Positions 22,332-31,261 of a stretch of DNA of 64,000 nt are shown here, piece after piece (the first letter of the stretch is position 1; every line of letters begins with the position of its first letter). The translations under genes and the position numbers were made by a program. Source of the DNA: Oceanicaulis sp. HTCC2633. Its GTDB lineage: Bacteria; Pseudomonadota; Alphaproteobacteria; Caulobacterales; Maricaulaceae. Under the pieces are notes generated by a model. The model made no database searches. It was given only the letters and a program-made list of their open reading frames with translations, and was not told the origin of the DNA. The DNA lies in contig NZ_CH672428.1 in the NCBI RefSeq assembly GCF_000152745.1, positions 2,571,425 through 2,635,424 on the forward strand, read 5' to 3'.

Positions 22332-24116
22332 ATGGCGGAGTATGATCTGAAGATCACCGGCGGCATGATCCATGAGGGCGAGGGCGGCTCGCCTTATATG
22401 GGCGATGTCGGGATCAAGGATGGCCGCATCATTGCAGTGGGTGATGCGCCGGGCGACGCCGATGAGGTGATCGACGCCACAGGCTGCATCATCACCCCCG
22501 GCTTCATCGATGTGCACACCCATTATGACGGTCAGGCCACCTGGGACGACCGCATGGAGCCCTCGATCAAGCATGGGGTGACCACCGCCATCATGGGCAA
22601 TTGCGGGGTGGGCTTCGCGCCCGTGCGCAAGTCCGACCATGAGCGCCTCATCAAGCTGATGGAGGGGGTGGAAGACATTCCCGGCACCGCGCTCGCCGAG
22701 GGCCTGAGCTGGGATTGGGAGAGCTTTCCCGATTATCTCGACGCGCTGGAGAAGACCCCGCGCACCCTCGATGTGGCGGCGATGGTCGGCCACGATCCGC
22801 TGCGCGTCTATGTGATGGATGAGCGCGCGAGCTTTGACCAGCAGGCCAATGACAACGAGATCGCGAAGATGCGCGACCTTGTCTCTGAAGCGCTGGATGC
22901 GGGCGCCATCGGCTTCGCCACCGGGCGCTCGGACCTGCACCGCACGGCGGACGGGGAATGGACCCCGGCGTCCGAAGCCACCACCAAGGAACTCACCGGC
23001 ATCGCCAGCGCCTTCAAGGGGCGTGATCACGGCGTCATCCAGGCGGTGTCCGATTTTGACCTGGAACGTGACCAGTCCCGTTTCGAGGAAGAATGGAAGG
23101 TCGTGGAAGAGTATGTCCGCGCCGCAGGCGGACGCCCCTTCTCCATGTCCCTGATGCAGCGCGATTTCGCGCCCGATCAATGGCGCAAGATTCTCAACGG
23201 GCTCGAAGCGCTGGACAAGGAGGGCTATACCGTCCGCGCCCAGGTGGCGCCGCGCGCCATCGGGGTCTTCCTGGGGCTGCAATGCACCTTCCATCCCTTC
23301 ATGGGCTTCCCGGCCTATAAGGAGATCGCCCATCTGCCGCTCGATGAGCGGGTGGCGGTCATGAAGACGGACGCCTTCCGTCAGAAGATCCTCAGCCAGA
23401 AATCGGACAAGCTCGCCGGGCCCGGCAGCTCGGTCCCGCCCATCGCCGATCTTCTCATCGAGAACATGGAAATGGTGGCGGGCAAGCTCTTCACCCTGTC
23501 CGAGAACCCGGATTACGAGCAGCCGCCCGAGCAATCGATCGGCGCCAAGGCTGAACGGCGCGGCGTGTCGGTCTGGGAGGAGCTGTTTGATACCGTGATC
23601 GCGCGCGACGGTCGCGAGCTGATCTATCTGCCGATCTACAACTATACCGAGCTCAGCTATGACAATGTGCTGACCATGATGCAGCACCCGCTCGCCATTC
23701 CGGGCCTGTCCGATGGCGGCGCCCATGTGGGCACGGTGTGTGACGCCAGCTTCCCCAGCTATCTTCTAAGCTACTGGACCCGTGACCGCACCCGTGGACC
23801 CCGCATTGCGCCCGAACGCGCCGTGCAAATGCTGACGGCGGACATCGCCGATTATCTGGGTCTGTCTGATCGCGGCCGGATCAAGCCGGGGCTGAAGGCC
23901 GATCTCAACGTCATCGAGTACCAGACACTCCGCCTGCACCCGCCGCGTCTGGTCAAGGACCTGCCCGCCGGCGGCCAGCGCCTGTTGCAGGACGCCGAAG
24001 GCTATCGCGCAACGATCGTTTCGGGCGAGGTCGTCGTGCGCAATGACGAAGTGACGGACGCGCGCCCGGGTCGGCTGGTGCGCGCGGGACGGCAGGAAGC
24101 GCTGGCCGCGGAGTAG
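22332..24116 (+). CDS. N-acyl-D-amino-acid deacylase-family amidohydrolase
   Basis: A 594-residue metal-dependent amidohydrolase of the D-aminoacylase/COG3653 group. The N-terminal beta-sandwich has [12 protein letters not shown]; a metal-binding HTH lies in DVHTHYDGQ near residues 59-63; NCGVGFAP is a family motif, and GGAHVG occurs near residue 459. The C-terminus returns to the sandwich ([10 protein letters not shown]). It hydrolyses N-acyl-D-amino acids or related amides; exact substrate unknown. A strong GGGAGGAG ribosome site is present. It sits in a run of amide-cleaving genes and follows a BASS transporter. Confidence 0.82.
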   Translation: MAEYDLKITGGMIHEGEGGSPYMGDVGIKDGRIIAVGDAPGDADEVIDATGCIITPGFIDVHTHYDGQATWDDRMEPSIKHGVTTAIMGNCGVGFAPVRKSDHERLIKLMEGVEDIPGTALAEGLSWDWESFPDYLDALEKTPRTLDVAAMVGHDPLRVYVMDERASFDQQANDNEIAKMRDLVSEALDAGAIGFATGRSDLHRTADGEWTPASEATTKELTGIASAFKGRDHGVIQAVSDFDLERDQSRFEEEWKVVEEYVRAAGGRPFSMSLMQRDFAPDQWRKILNGLEALDKEGYTVRAQVAPRAIGVFLGLQCTFHPFMGFPAYKEIAHLPLDERVAVMKTDAFRQKILSQKSDKLAGPGSSVPPIADLLIENMEMVAGKLFTLSENPDYEQPPEQSIGAKAERRGVSVWEELFDTVIARDGRELIYLPIYNYTELSYDNVLTMMQHPLAIPGLSDGGAHVGTVCDASFPSYLLSYWTRDRTRGPRIAPERAVQMLTADIADYLGLSDRGRIKPGLKADLNVIEYQTLRLHPPRLVKDLPAGGQRLLQDAEGYRATIVSGEVVVRNDEVTDARPGRLVRAGRQEALAAE

Positions 24117-24135
24117 GGGCCTCACACATGCCTCT

Positions 24136-24210
24136 GGACTTCCGGATCAAGTCCGAAGGTCCGGAGGCGCAAGCTTGACGGTCTCGGTTCTCGGGCTTGC
24201 CCCGGGGACC
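24136..24210. repeat. Intergenic palindromic (REP-like) elements
   Basis: An imperfect hairpin GGACTTCCGGA...TCCGAAGGTCC (24136-24162) is followed by a second G/C-rich block CGGGCTTGCCCCGGGGACC. Blocks of this wording (GGATCAAGTCCG; GGGCTTGCCCCGGGGAC) are typical of dispersed palindromic repeats in alphaproteobacterial genomes. Lies between convergent genes and could also end transcription. Confidence 0.4.
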
Positions 24211-24225
24211 CATAGGCCTCAGCCC

Positions 24226-24984
24226 CTAGCGCACATAGCTCGCGCCATTGACGTCGAAGGTCGCGCCGGTGGCGCTTTTGCAGGCGCCTGAGAGCAGAAA
24301 CGCGGTGAGCTGACCCAGCTCGTCCGGCGTCGCCATGTCGCCATAGGGCACTTCGGCGAGCGCCGCCTTGCGGTCATCAGGGTCCTGCGGCGCCATTTCA
24401 GTGTCGATCCAGCCTGGGGCGATGGCGTAGGCGAGCAGGCCGCGGCCCGAATAGGCGCGCGCCAAAGTCTTGATCATCGCGATCAGGCCGGCTTTCGAAG
24501 CGGCGTACGCAGGATGGTCGGCGTCATCGCCGCGATGACCGGCGCGCGAGCTGATGGCCACGAGGGAGCCGCCGGGGGCGCCATCCACCCAGTCCTGCGC
24601 CGCACAGCGGGCGAGGTCGGCGCAGCTTTGCAGATTGATCTGCAGGGTGCGCGCCCAGTTCTGCCGCCAGATATCGGCCGGGTCGTGCACATTGGAGGCT
24701 TCGAAGACGCCATGATTGAGCACGAGGCCGTGGATCGGCCCGTCGGCGATGGTTTTGGCTTGTTCCCAGGCGGGTTCCGCCGCGGCGGGATCTGAGAAAT
24801 CCGCCTTGACCAGACCGATCGCCTTGTCGCCCAGCTCGCTCGCCATCGACTTGGCGGCCTCGGTGTTGCGGGCATAGCCCAGGATCACCCGGCCGCCGGC
24901 CTCGGCGATCTGGCGGGCGATGCCGGCGCCGGCGCCGCGCGAGGCTCCGGTGACGAAGACGGTCTGGTTTTCAAGACTGATCAT
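24226..24984 (-). CDS. SDR-family oxidoreductase (FabG-like)
   Basis: A 252-residue classical short-chain dehydrogenase/reductase. The cofactor loop TGASRGAGAGIA is at residues 12-23, NHG near 90 replaces the usual NAG, the catalytic Ser is in VAISSRAG, and YAASK near residue 159 carries the catalytic Tyr and Lys. The tail GATFDVNGASYV resembles FabG-type enzymes. Substrate is unknown; a 3-oxoacyl or alcohol substrate is plausible. It starts 8 bases after the acylase stop and is surely in the same transcript. Confidence 0.82.
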   Translation of the reverse strand: MISLENQTVFVTGASRGAGAGIARQIAEAGGRVILGYARNTEAAKSMASELGDKAIGLVKADFSDPAAAEPAWEQAKTIADGPIHGLVLNHGVFEASNVHDPADIWRQNWARTLQINLQSCADLARCAAQDWVDGAPGGSLVAISSRAGHRGDDADHPAYAASKAGLIAMIKTLARAYSGRGLLAYAIAPGWIDTEMAPQDPDDRKAALAEVPYGDMATPDELGQLTAFLLSGACKSATGATFDVNGASYVR

Positions 24985-24992
24985 GGCGGGTC

Positions 24993-27308
24993 CTATTGCG
25001 GCGTCAGGGTCAGGACATGGCTGCCTTCCGGCGCGGATGCAACATCCCAGTCATCGCGGATCTCGAAATACTCGCCCGCCGCCCATCGCAGGGCGAGGTC
25101 GCCATGATGGGGCGACAGCGGGTGCCCGGACTGGCCGGGCGCAAACATGTAGAGCGAGTTGTTCAGGTCCGACAGGTCATAGATCGCCCGCAAGGACGCG
25201 GCGTGGAAGACGTCATAGCTGCCAGAGGCATAGCTGAAATGGGCCACATTGATCGTGGCGCCGTCGCCGGGCACGGCGACGCGGTTGGCGAACATGGAGC
25301 CGATCAGCGGCAGGCTATCGAACGGATGGTCGAAATCGGCCACATGCATATCGCCCCAGCGCCAGCTGTCCATGTCACGGCCAAAGGCGTCCGCGGTTTC
25401 CGCCATGGCGGCGTCGAGGGCCAGACCGGCGGTGATGGCGCAGGTCTCCACCGCATCGGTGCGCACATCATCACACCAGGCTGACGCCTCGCCAATCAGC
25501 ACCTCTTCCAGGAAGGCGCGGCGGGGCTGGTTGAAGGCGACGGCGAGGGTATCCAGCTCGTCATTCCAGATTGCGCCTGACAGCACGCGCAGCCAGGCGG
25601 AATAGATAAGGGCTTCTGGGCCGTCCGCGTCGAGCGATCCATCCCAGGACTCCAGCCGGGCCAGGGCTTCTGCGCCCAGCTGGCTTTCCGGTTCCGAGCC
25701 GAGCAGCATGGGCAGGATGCGCAGCGCCTGTTCGCTCGTCACATCCATCTGCAGGGTCTTGAAGCTATCAAGGCTATGACGCTCGCGGGCGTTCAACAGC
25801 TGCTCGATGCGCGGCGCGCGATAGGTCGCGTAAGAACCCGGCAGCGGATAGGGATAGTCCGGCCCGGCTACGAGATTGTTGCCCGAGGCGATGAAGCCGC
25901 CTTGCGGGTTGCGGACCCGCGGCAGCTCTTCAAACGGGATAAAGCCCGTCCAGTCGCCGTTCTCGTCGCGGATCGGCAGCAGGCCGGCGGTGGTGTAGCC
26001 GATGGTGCCGTCCACACTGGCGAAATGCATGTTCTGCATGGGGGCGGTCCAGCCGCGACCGGCTTCAACGAAGTCGTCAAAGGTCTCGGCCTGCATGATG
26101 GCGAGCGTCGCATCCGCGACCCGATTGCCCGGCGCGGTGACGGTGGAGCGGCGCACCACGATGGAATCCTCGTCAAACCCGCGCAGATCGAACCAGTCCG
26201 GGCTCAGCACCGGTCCGTCCCCGGTCTCCTCCACCGTGATCGTGACGGGCTCGCTGCGACCCTTCACGGCAATGGATTCCGTTCGGGTGGTGATGGTCTC
26301 GGCGTCACGGTCACGCTCGAGAATGTCGATCACGTCAAAGCCGGTATTGGTGAAGCCCCAGGCGGCGTGGGCGTTGCGCCCCAGAATGACGAAGGGCGCG
26401 CCGGGAACCGTGCCGCCAATGACCGGCCCATAGGACAGGTTCAGGCGCACATAATACCAGATCGCCGGCGTGCTCAGCCCCAGATGCGGGTCATTGGCCA
26501 GAAGCGGGCGACCGGTTTCCGAGCGTTCGCCGGAAATGACCCAGGCGTTGGAGCCGGGTTGATTGTCGGACTGCGCCGTTGGCGCTTCTGCGGGCGGCAG
26601 GGCTTCGGTCTGCACCTCGCCAAAGCGGACGCGCATGTCCTCGGCCTTCAGCATTGTGGGCGCCCAGTCGGGGAAGCTCATGGTGAACTGGGCAAGCTGT
26701 TCCGTGGACAGGATGTCGTCGAGCAGGGCGCGGTCCATGTCTTCGCCGGCGCCGGCCGCCAGATCATTGGCGAGCAGGACGACGATGGCGGCGCTGTCCT
26801 CAAGGCTCCAGCCTTCCGGCGCGGTGCGCAGGACGGCGTATTCGGGGGCCACCGCGCCCTCGGCCACACGCGCGTTGACGCCCGCCACATAGGCCTCCAT
26901 GAGCGCACGCGTCTCATCAGACAGGTTGGCGACAATGTCCTCGGTCAGGCGCCGAAAGCCATAGGTGCGGGTTTGGGCGTCAGCGCGCAGATAGTCCTCG
27001 CCGAACAGCGCCGACAGCTCGCCACGCATATAACGGCGGGCCAGATCCATCTGGAAATAGCGTTCGCTGGCATGCACATAGCCAAGCGCCGCCATCACAT
27101 CGGCGTCGGTTTCGCCAAAGATGTGGGCGATGCCGTTTTCGTCGCGCACCACCTGGGCTGGACGCTCAAGCGCGGAGAGGGCGACTTCGCCGGTCTCGCG
27201 GGGTTTGGAGGCGTTGAAGCGCTCCACCAGCCAGGCGCCGACGCCCAGCACGATGATCAGGGCAAGCGCGATCACGCCGACGACAATCCGAATGATCCAG
27301 GTTTTCAC
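24993..27308 (-). CDS. Penicillin acylase-family amidohydrolase
   Basis: A 771-residue Ntn-hydrolase precursor. An N-terminal membrane helix (about residues 5-27) exports it. The catalytic Ser of the beta chain is about residue 253 in GSNAW, where autocleavage removes the linker in this family; LLANDPHLGL and GRNAHAAWGFTNT follow as expected. It hydrolyses N-acyl amides; relatives act on beta-lactam side chains or acyl-homoserine lactones. The frame opens at 27347, but GTG at 27308 has GGGGAGG 6 bases upstream. It leads an operon with the SDR gene and shares a divergent promoter region with an EAL gene. Confidence 0.85.
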   Translation of the reverse strand: MKTWIIRIVVGVIALALIIVLGVGAWLVERFNASKPRETGEVALSALERPAQVVRDENGIAHIFGETDADVMAALGYVHASERYFQMDLARRYMRGELSALFGEDYLRADAQTRTYGFRRLTEDIVANLSDETRALMEAYVAGVNARVAEGAVAPEYAVLRTAPEGWSLEDSAAIVVLLANDLAAGAGEDMDRALLDDILSTEQLAQFTMSFPDWAPTMLKAEDMRVRFGEVQTEALPPAEAPTAQSDNQPGSNAWVISGERSETGRPLLANDPHLGLSTPAIWYYVRLNLSYGPVIGGTVPGAPFVILGRNAHAAWGFTNTGFDVIDILERDRDAETITTRTESIAVKGRSEPVTITVEETGDGPVLSPDWFDLRGFDEDSIVVRRSTVTAPGNRVADATLAIMQAETFDDFVEAGRGWTAPMQNMHFASVDGTIGYTTAGLLPIRDENGDWTGFIPFEELPRVRNPQGGFIASGNNLVAGPDYPYPLPGSYATYRAPRIEQLLNARERHSLDSFKTLQMDVTSEQALRILPMLLGSEPESQLGAEALARLESWDGSLDADGPEALIYSAWLRVLSGAIWNDELDTLAVAFNQPRRAFLEEVLIGEASAWCDDVRTDAVETCAITAGLALDAAMAETADAFGRDMDSWRWGDMHVADFDHPFDSLPLIGSMFANRVAVPGDGATINVAHFSYASGSYDVFHAASLRAIYDLSDLNNSLYMFAPGQSGHPLSPHHGDLALRWAAGEYFEIRDDWDVASAPEGSHVLTLTPQ

Positions 27309-27354
27309 GATCAGCCTCCCCAAGGCTTTCAAGTTACGGCGCAACACTCTCGAA

Positions 27355-27376
27355 TGTCATGCGCAGACGCATGACA
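27355..27376. promoter_or_regulatory. Perfect 9-bp inverted repeat between acylase and EAL genes
   Basis: TGTCATGCG-CAGA-CGCATGACA in the 120-base divergent promoter region, 47 bases before the acylase start and 54 before the EAL start. Position and symmetry suggest an operator for a dimeric regulator, although an RNA hairpin is possible. Confidence 0.5.
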
Positions 27377-27429
27377 CTCTTCATTAAGTTGTACATGCGA
27401 GAATTGAACAAATAGCATCAAGGTCTCCG

Positions 27430-28215
27430 ATGATGAGCACATCAACCGCAACCCCGCTTTGTGAAGAAGCGATCTGCCGTTGTGCAGAGCCGTTTCCCGA
27501 GCGTTTGAGCTTCGCCTTCCAGCCCATTATCGACTTCAAGTCGCGGACGATCTTCGCCCAGGAAGCCCTGGTGCGCGGCCCTGAAGGAGAATCCGCGGGT
27601 TCGGTTCTGTCCAAGGTCACGACCGAGAACATGCACGCCTTCGACCGGCATTGCCGCATCCAGGCGCTCAAGTCTGCGAGCCGGACGCTGGCGCGACGGG
27701 GCGAGCTTCTGTCGCTGAACACCATGCCGAACGCCGTCTATGATCCGGCGACCTGTCTGCGCACCACGTTGGCTGCCGCGACGGCGAACGGTTTTCCCAT
27801 TGATCAGATCATGTTCGAGATGACCGAGCATGAAGCGGTCACCGATCCTGACCATTTCGCCATGATTGTTCGGTCTTACAAGGATATGGGCTTCACCACG
27901 GCGCTGGATGATTTCGGCTCGGGGGGCGCGGGACTGACGCTGCTGGCCTCGGTCATGCCCGACATCATCAAGCTCGACATGGCGCTGGTGCGCAATGTTC
28001 ACATCAGCCCGGTCAAGCGGACCATTCTCTCGGCTCTGGTGGAGATCTGCGACAAGTTCGGCATTCGCATCATCGCCGAAGGCATTGAGGTGAAGGCCGA
28101 GGCGCGTGCGCTGCTGGATCTGGGGATCACCCTGTTCCAAGGCTATTATTTCTCCAGACCGCAACTGAACGACGCCCCGACCGCGGATGACATCAACTGG
28201 TCCCTTGCCGGCTAG
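27430..28215 (+). CDS. EAL-domain c-di-GMP phosphodiesterase (stand-alone)
   Basis: A 261-residue cytoplasmic protein consisting almost only of an EAL domain. Expected catalytic residues are visible: E45-A-L in QEALVRG, Asn in LLSLNTMPN, Glu in MFEMTEHE, the Asp pair in LDDFGSGG, Lys in IIKLDM, Glu in IIAEGIE and Gln in FQGYYFSRP. It should hydrolyse c-di-GMP to pGpG. There is no sensory domain, so control must come from expression or partners. Divergent from the acylase operon, and its stop overlaps the convergent aldehyde dehydrogenase by 4 bases. Confidence 0.88.
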   Translation: MMSTSTATPLCEEAICRCAEPFPERLSFAFQPIIDFKSRTIFAQEALVRGPEGESAGSVLSKVTTENMHAFDRHCRIQALKSASRTLARRGELLSLNTMPNAVYDPATCLRTTLAAATANGFPIDQIMFEMTEHEAVTDPDHFAMIVRSYKDMGFTTALDDFGSGGAGLTLLASVMPDIIKLDMALVRNVHISPVKRTILSALVEICDKFGIRIIAEGIEVKAEARALLDLGITLFQGYYFSRPQLNDAPTADDINWSLAG

Positions 28216-29642
28216 CCGGCCTGCAGTTTCTTGAAGAATTCAAAGACCTTGCCATAGGGCGGACGCACGAGGCGGCTGGGATGCCAGACCGGGGCCTCGA
28301 ACACGCCGCGCTCATGGGTGAAGGTCAGGAACCCCGCCTCGCCATGATAGGCGCCATAGCCGGACGCGCCGACGCCGCCAAAGGGAAGATCCTCGACCGA
28401 CAGGTGCAGAAGCGGCAGGTTCACCGCTGCGCCGCCTGAAATCGTTCTTGCAAGGAAATTCCGCGCCGTCTGCTTGGATTTCGACCAGATGTAGAGCGCC
28501 AGCGGACGATCGCGTTCATTGATGAAGCGCGCGGCGTCCTCCAGCCCGTCATGGCTGAGCACCGGCAGGATCGGTCCGAAAATCTCCTCCTGCATGAGCT
28601 TGGAGTCGAGCGGCGGATCAACGACCACAGTCGGGGGGAAGATGCGGGTATTGCCGGCCTTCGCCTTGTCGAACGCCAGCTGGTGAACTTCAGCGCCGGC
28701 CTCGCGCACTTCCTCGACCATCTGGCTGAGGCGCGCATGATGGCGCTCGGAGATGATGGCGGTGTAGTCCTCATTGGTCGCCACATCAGGCCACATCTGC
28801 GCCGTTTCGTGCATCATGGCGTCCACAAAGCCCTTTTCAGAACCGCGCGGAACAAGCGCATAGTCGGGCGCGACGCAGGTCTGGCCCGCATTGAGGAACT
28901 TGCCCCAGGCGAGGGTCTTCGCCGCTTCGGCCGGATCAAAATCGGGGGCGATGACAGCGGGGGACTTGCCGCCCAGCTCCAGCGTGACCGGCGTCAGATT
29001 CTCCGCCGCCGCCTTGGCGACGATGCGACCCACCTGGGTGGAGCCGGTATAGAACAGATGGTCAAAGGGCAGGGCGGTGAAGGCGCTGGCCTCTTCCGGA
29101 CCGCCCTCGATCACCGCCACATGATCCTCGCTGAACAGCTCGGCCAGGGTGGATTTGATCAGAGCCGAGGTGCGCGGCGTGAACTCGCTGGGCTTGATCA
29201 TCACCCGGCAGCCTGCGGCGAGCGCAGCGACCAGCGGCGCGAAGGCGAGCTGCATGGAATAGTTCCAGGGCGAGACGATGCCGACGACGCCCTTGGGTTC
29301 ACGGCGGATATAGGCGTTGCCCGGCGCCAGCGTCATCGGCACGGATACGCGCTTCGCGCTCATCCACTTGGCCAGGTGCTGGCGCGAGTGCTTGGCGGTG
29401 GCGATGGTGAAGCCCAGCTCGGCCAGCGCCGTTTCAGACTTGGAGCGACGCCCGAAATCGGCGTCGATCGCGTCGGCGAACTCATCCCCGCGCTCTTTGA
29501 CCAGCTTTTCGATCTTCTCAAGATCGGCCTTGCGTTCAGACAGGCTGCGATGGCGTTCGTGCTCAAAGGCCGCTCTCTGGCGGGCAAAGACATCCTGCAT
29601 GGCGTCAATGGAGGCGGAGGGGCTGGCTTGGGTATCAGGCAT
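28212..29642 (-). CDS. Aldehyde dehydrogenase, coniferyl-aldehyde/class 3 type
   Basis: A 476-residue NAD(P)-dependent aldehyde dehydrogenase lacking a signal. The nucleophile Cys is in NAGQTCVAPDY near residue 255; the general base Glu is in TLELGGKSP, NAD contacts are in GSTQVG, and the C-terminus LPFGGVGASGYGAYHG is typical of the class 3/CalB branch that oxidises long-chain or aromatic aldehydes. It starts 11 bases after the GMC oxidoreductase stop and would oxidise the aldehyde that enzyme makes. Last gene of a three-gene operon. Confidence 0.88.
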   Translation of the reverse strand: MPDTQASPSASIDAMQDVFARQRAAFEHERHRSLSERKADLEKIEKLVKERGDEFADAIDADFGRRSKSETALAELGFTIATAKHSRQHLAKWMSAKRVSVPMTLAPGNAYIRREPKGVVGIVSPWNYSMQLAFAPLVAALAAGCRVMIKPSEFTPRTSALIKSTLAELFSEDHVAVIEGGPEEASAFTALPFDHLFYTGSTQVGRIVAKAAAENLTPVTLELGGKSPAVIAPDFDPAEAAKTLAWGKFLNAGQTCVAPDYALVPRGSEKGFVDAMMHETAQMWPDVATNEDYTAIISERHHARLSQMVEEVREAGAEVHQLAFDKAKAGNTRIFPPTVVVDPPLDSKLMQEEIFGPILPVLSHDGLEDAARFINERDRPLALYIWSKSKQTARNFLARTISGGAAVNLPLLHLSVEDLPFGGVGASGYGAYHGEAGFLTFTHERGVFEAPVWHPSRLVRPPYGKVFEFFKKLQAG

Positions 29643-29653
29643 GAGAGCTCTCC

Positions 29654-31261
29654 CTAGCTCGAACGGATCATGTCAGCGGCGCGTGTCGCGATCATGATGG
29701 TGGGGGCGTTGGTGTTGCCGCCGACAATACGGGGCATGACAGAGGCGTCGACCACGCGCAGACCCTTCACGCCGCGCACGCGGCATTCGGGATCGGTGAC
29801 AGCGAGCTCTCCGCGTCCCATCGCGCAGGTGGATGTGGGGTGGTAGAGCGTCTCGGCGCGGTTGCGGACTTCATCCGTCAAGGCGGCGCGACCGGCCTGG
29901 GGATCCGCAGGCAGGTCCAGCGCCTGGAACTCGCCGTCAAAAGCGTCGCTCAACAGGATGTCGCGCGCGATCTCCAGACAATCGGTCATTACCTCAACAT
30001 CCTCTTCATGATCGAGATAGTTGGGATCGATCATGATGGGGGTGCGCGGATCGGCGTCCTTCAATCTCAGCTGGCCGCGGCTTTGCGGGTAGAGATGGCA
30101 GGCATGCAGGCTCATCCCGTGACCGGTCATGGTTTCGCGGCCATGCGGGCTGGCGAGGGCTGGAATGAAGACCAGCTGGATGTCAGGCAGATCGCGGGCG
30201 CGGCTGGAGCGGATGAAGCCGCAGCCTTGCACCGGATTGACGGTGAAATTGCCGGTGCCTGTCAGCGCCCATTGCAGGACGTCGCGTGCGGTGGCGGGAA
30301 ACTTTCGCGCGGAATAGCCGATTGAGGCGGCGGATTTCGTGCGCGCCCGCGCCAGGATGTCGAGATGGTCCTGCAGGTTTTCACCCACGCCGGGCAGGTC
30401 ATGCTCGACGCTCACGCCCACCTCGCGCAGATGGTCCGCCGGTCCGATGCCGGACAGCATCAGCAGCTGAGGCGAATTGATCGCCCCGCCCGACAGGATC
30501 ACTTCGCGACGCGCCGTGACGGTCTTCATCTCGCCATCGATCTCGATGAGCACGCCCCTGGCTTCGCCGTTTTCCAGCACGACCCTGTGGGCCATCGCAT
30601 CGGTGACGACGCTCAGGTTCGGGCGTTGCATGGCGGGTTTGAGAAAGGCGTCGGCCGCGGACCATCTTTTGCCGGCCTTCTGGGTGACCTGATAGGTTCC
30701 GAAACCCTCCTGGCGCGCGCCGTTATGGTCGTCATTCTCGGGAATCTGCCGGCGGCGGCAGGCTTCGAAATAGCGATGGGTGAGCGGGTTGAGCGGGCCG
30801 ATAGTCTTGACGTTCAACGGGCCGCCCTGGCCGTGGAACGGACCGGCATGGTTCTCGTTGTTCTCGACCGCCCTGAAGGCTTCCAGCGCCGCATCGCCAT
30901 CCCAGCCGGTTGCGCCGTAGGCGCTTTCCCATTCGTCGTAATTCTCCAGCGCGCCTCGCATATAGTGCATGGCGTTGATCGAGGATGACCCGCCGAGAGT
31001 CTTGCCGCGCGGCCAGTACAGCGCGCGATCATTCAGGTTCCTTTGCGGCTCGGTCCAGTAATCCCAGTTGATGGCGGGATTGGTGATGGCGAACTGCAAG
31101 AGCATGGGCGTCTTGATGACCGCCTTGTTGTCAGAGCCGCCCGCTTCGAGCACGCAAACAGTAACGTCCCGATCCTGGCTCAGGCGTTCTGCGAGCACGC
31201 AACCGGCCGACCCGGCGCCAACGATGATATAGTCAAATTCCAGCCCGTTGCCGCCGCTCAT
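29654..31261 (-). CDS. GMC-family FAD-dependent alcohol/choline dehydrogenase
   Basis: A 535-residue flavoprotein of the glucose-methanol-choline family. The FAD-binding [16 protein letters not shown] starts at residue 10. [14 protein letters not shown] is the GMC signature 1 region, [17 protein letters not shown] is signature 2, and the active-site His is in [10 protein letters not shown] near the C-terminus. It closely resembles choline dehydrogenase and AlkJ-type alcohol dehydrogenases and would oxidise an alcohol to an aldehyde. Start overlaps the upstream hydrolase stop by 4 bases. Confidence 0.88.
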   Translation of the reverse strand: MSGGNGLEFDYIIVGAGSAGCVLAERLSQDRDVTVCVLEAGGSDNKAVIKTPMLLQFAITNPAINWDYWTEPQRNLNDRALYWPRGKTLGGSSSINAMHYMRGALENYDEWESAYGATGWDGDAALEAFRAVENNENHAGPFHGQGGPLNVKTIGPLNPLTHRYFEACRRRQIPENDDHNGARQEGFGTYQVTQKAGKRWSAADAFLKPAMQRPNLSVVTDAMAHRVVLENGEARGVLIEIDGEMKTVTARREVILSGGAINSPQLLMLSGIGPADHLREVGVSVEHDLPGVGENLQDHLDILARARTKSAASIGYSARKFPATARDVLQWALTGTGNFTVNPVQGCGFIRSSRARDLPDIQLVFIPALASPHGRETMTGHGMSLHACHLYPQSRGQLRLKDADPRTPIMIDPNYLDHEEDVEVMTDCLEIARDILLSDAFDGEFQALDLPADPQAGRAALTDEVRNRAETLYHPTSTCAMGRGELAVTDPECRVRGVKGLRVVDASVMPRIVGGNTNAPTIMIATRAADMIRSS

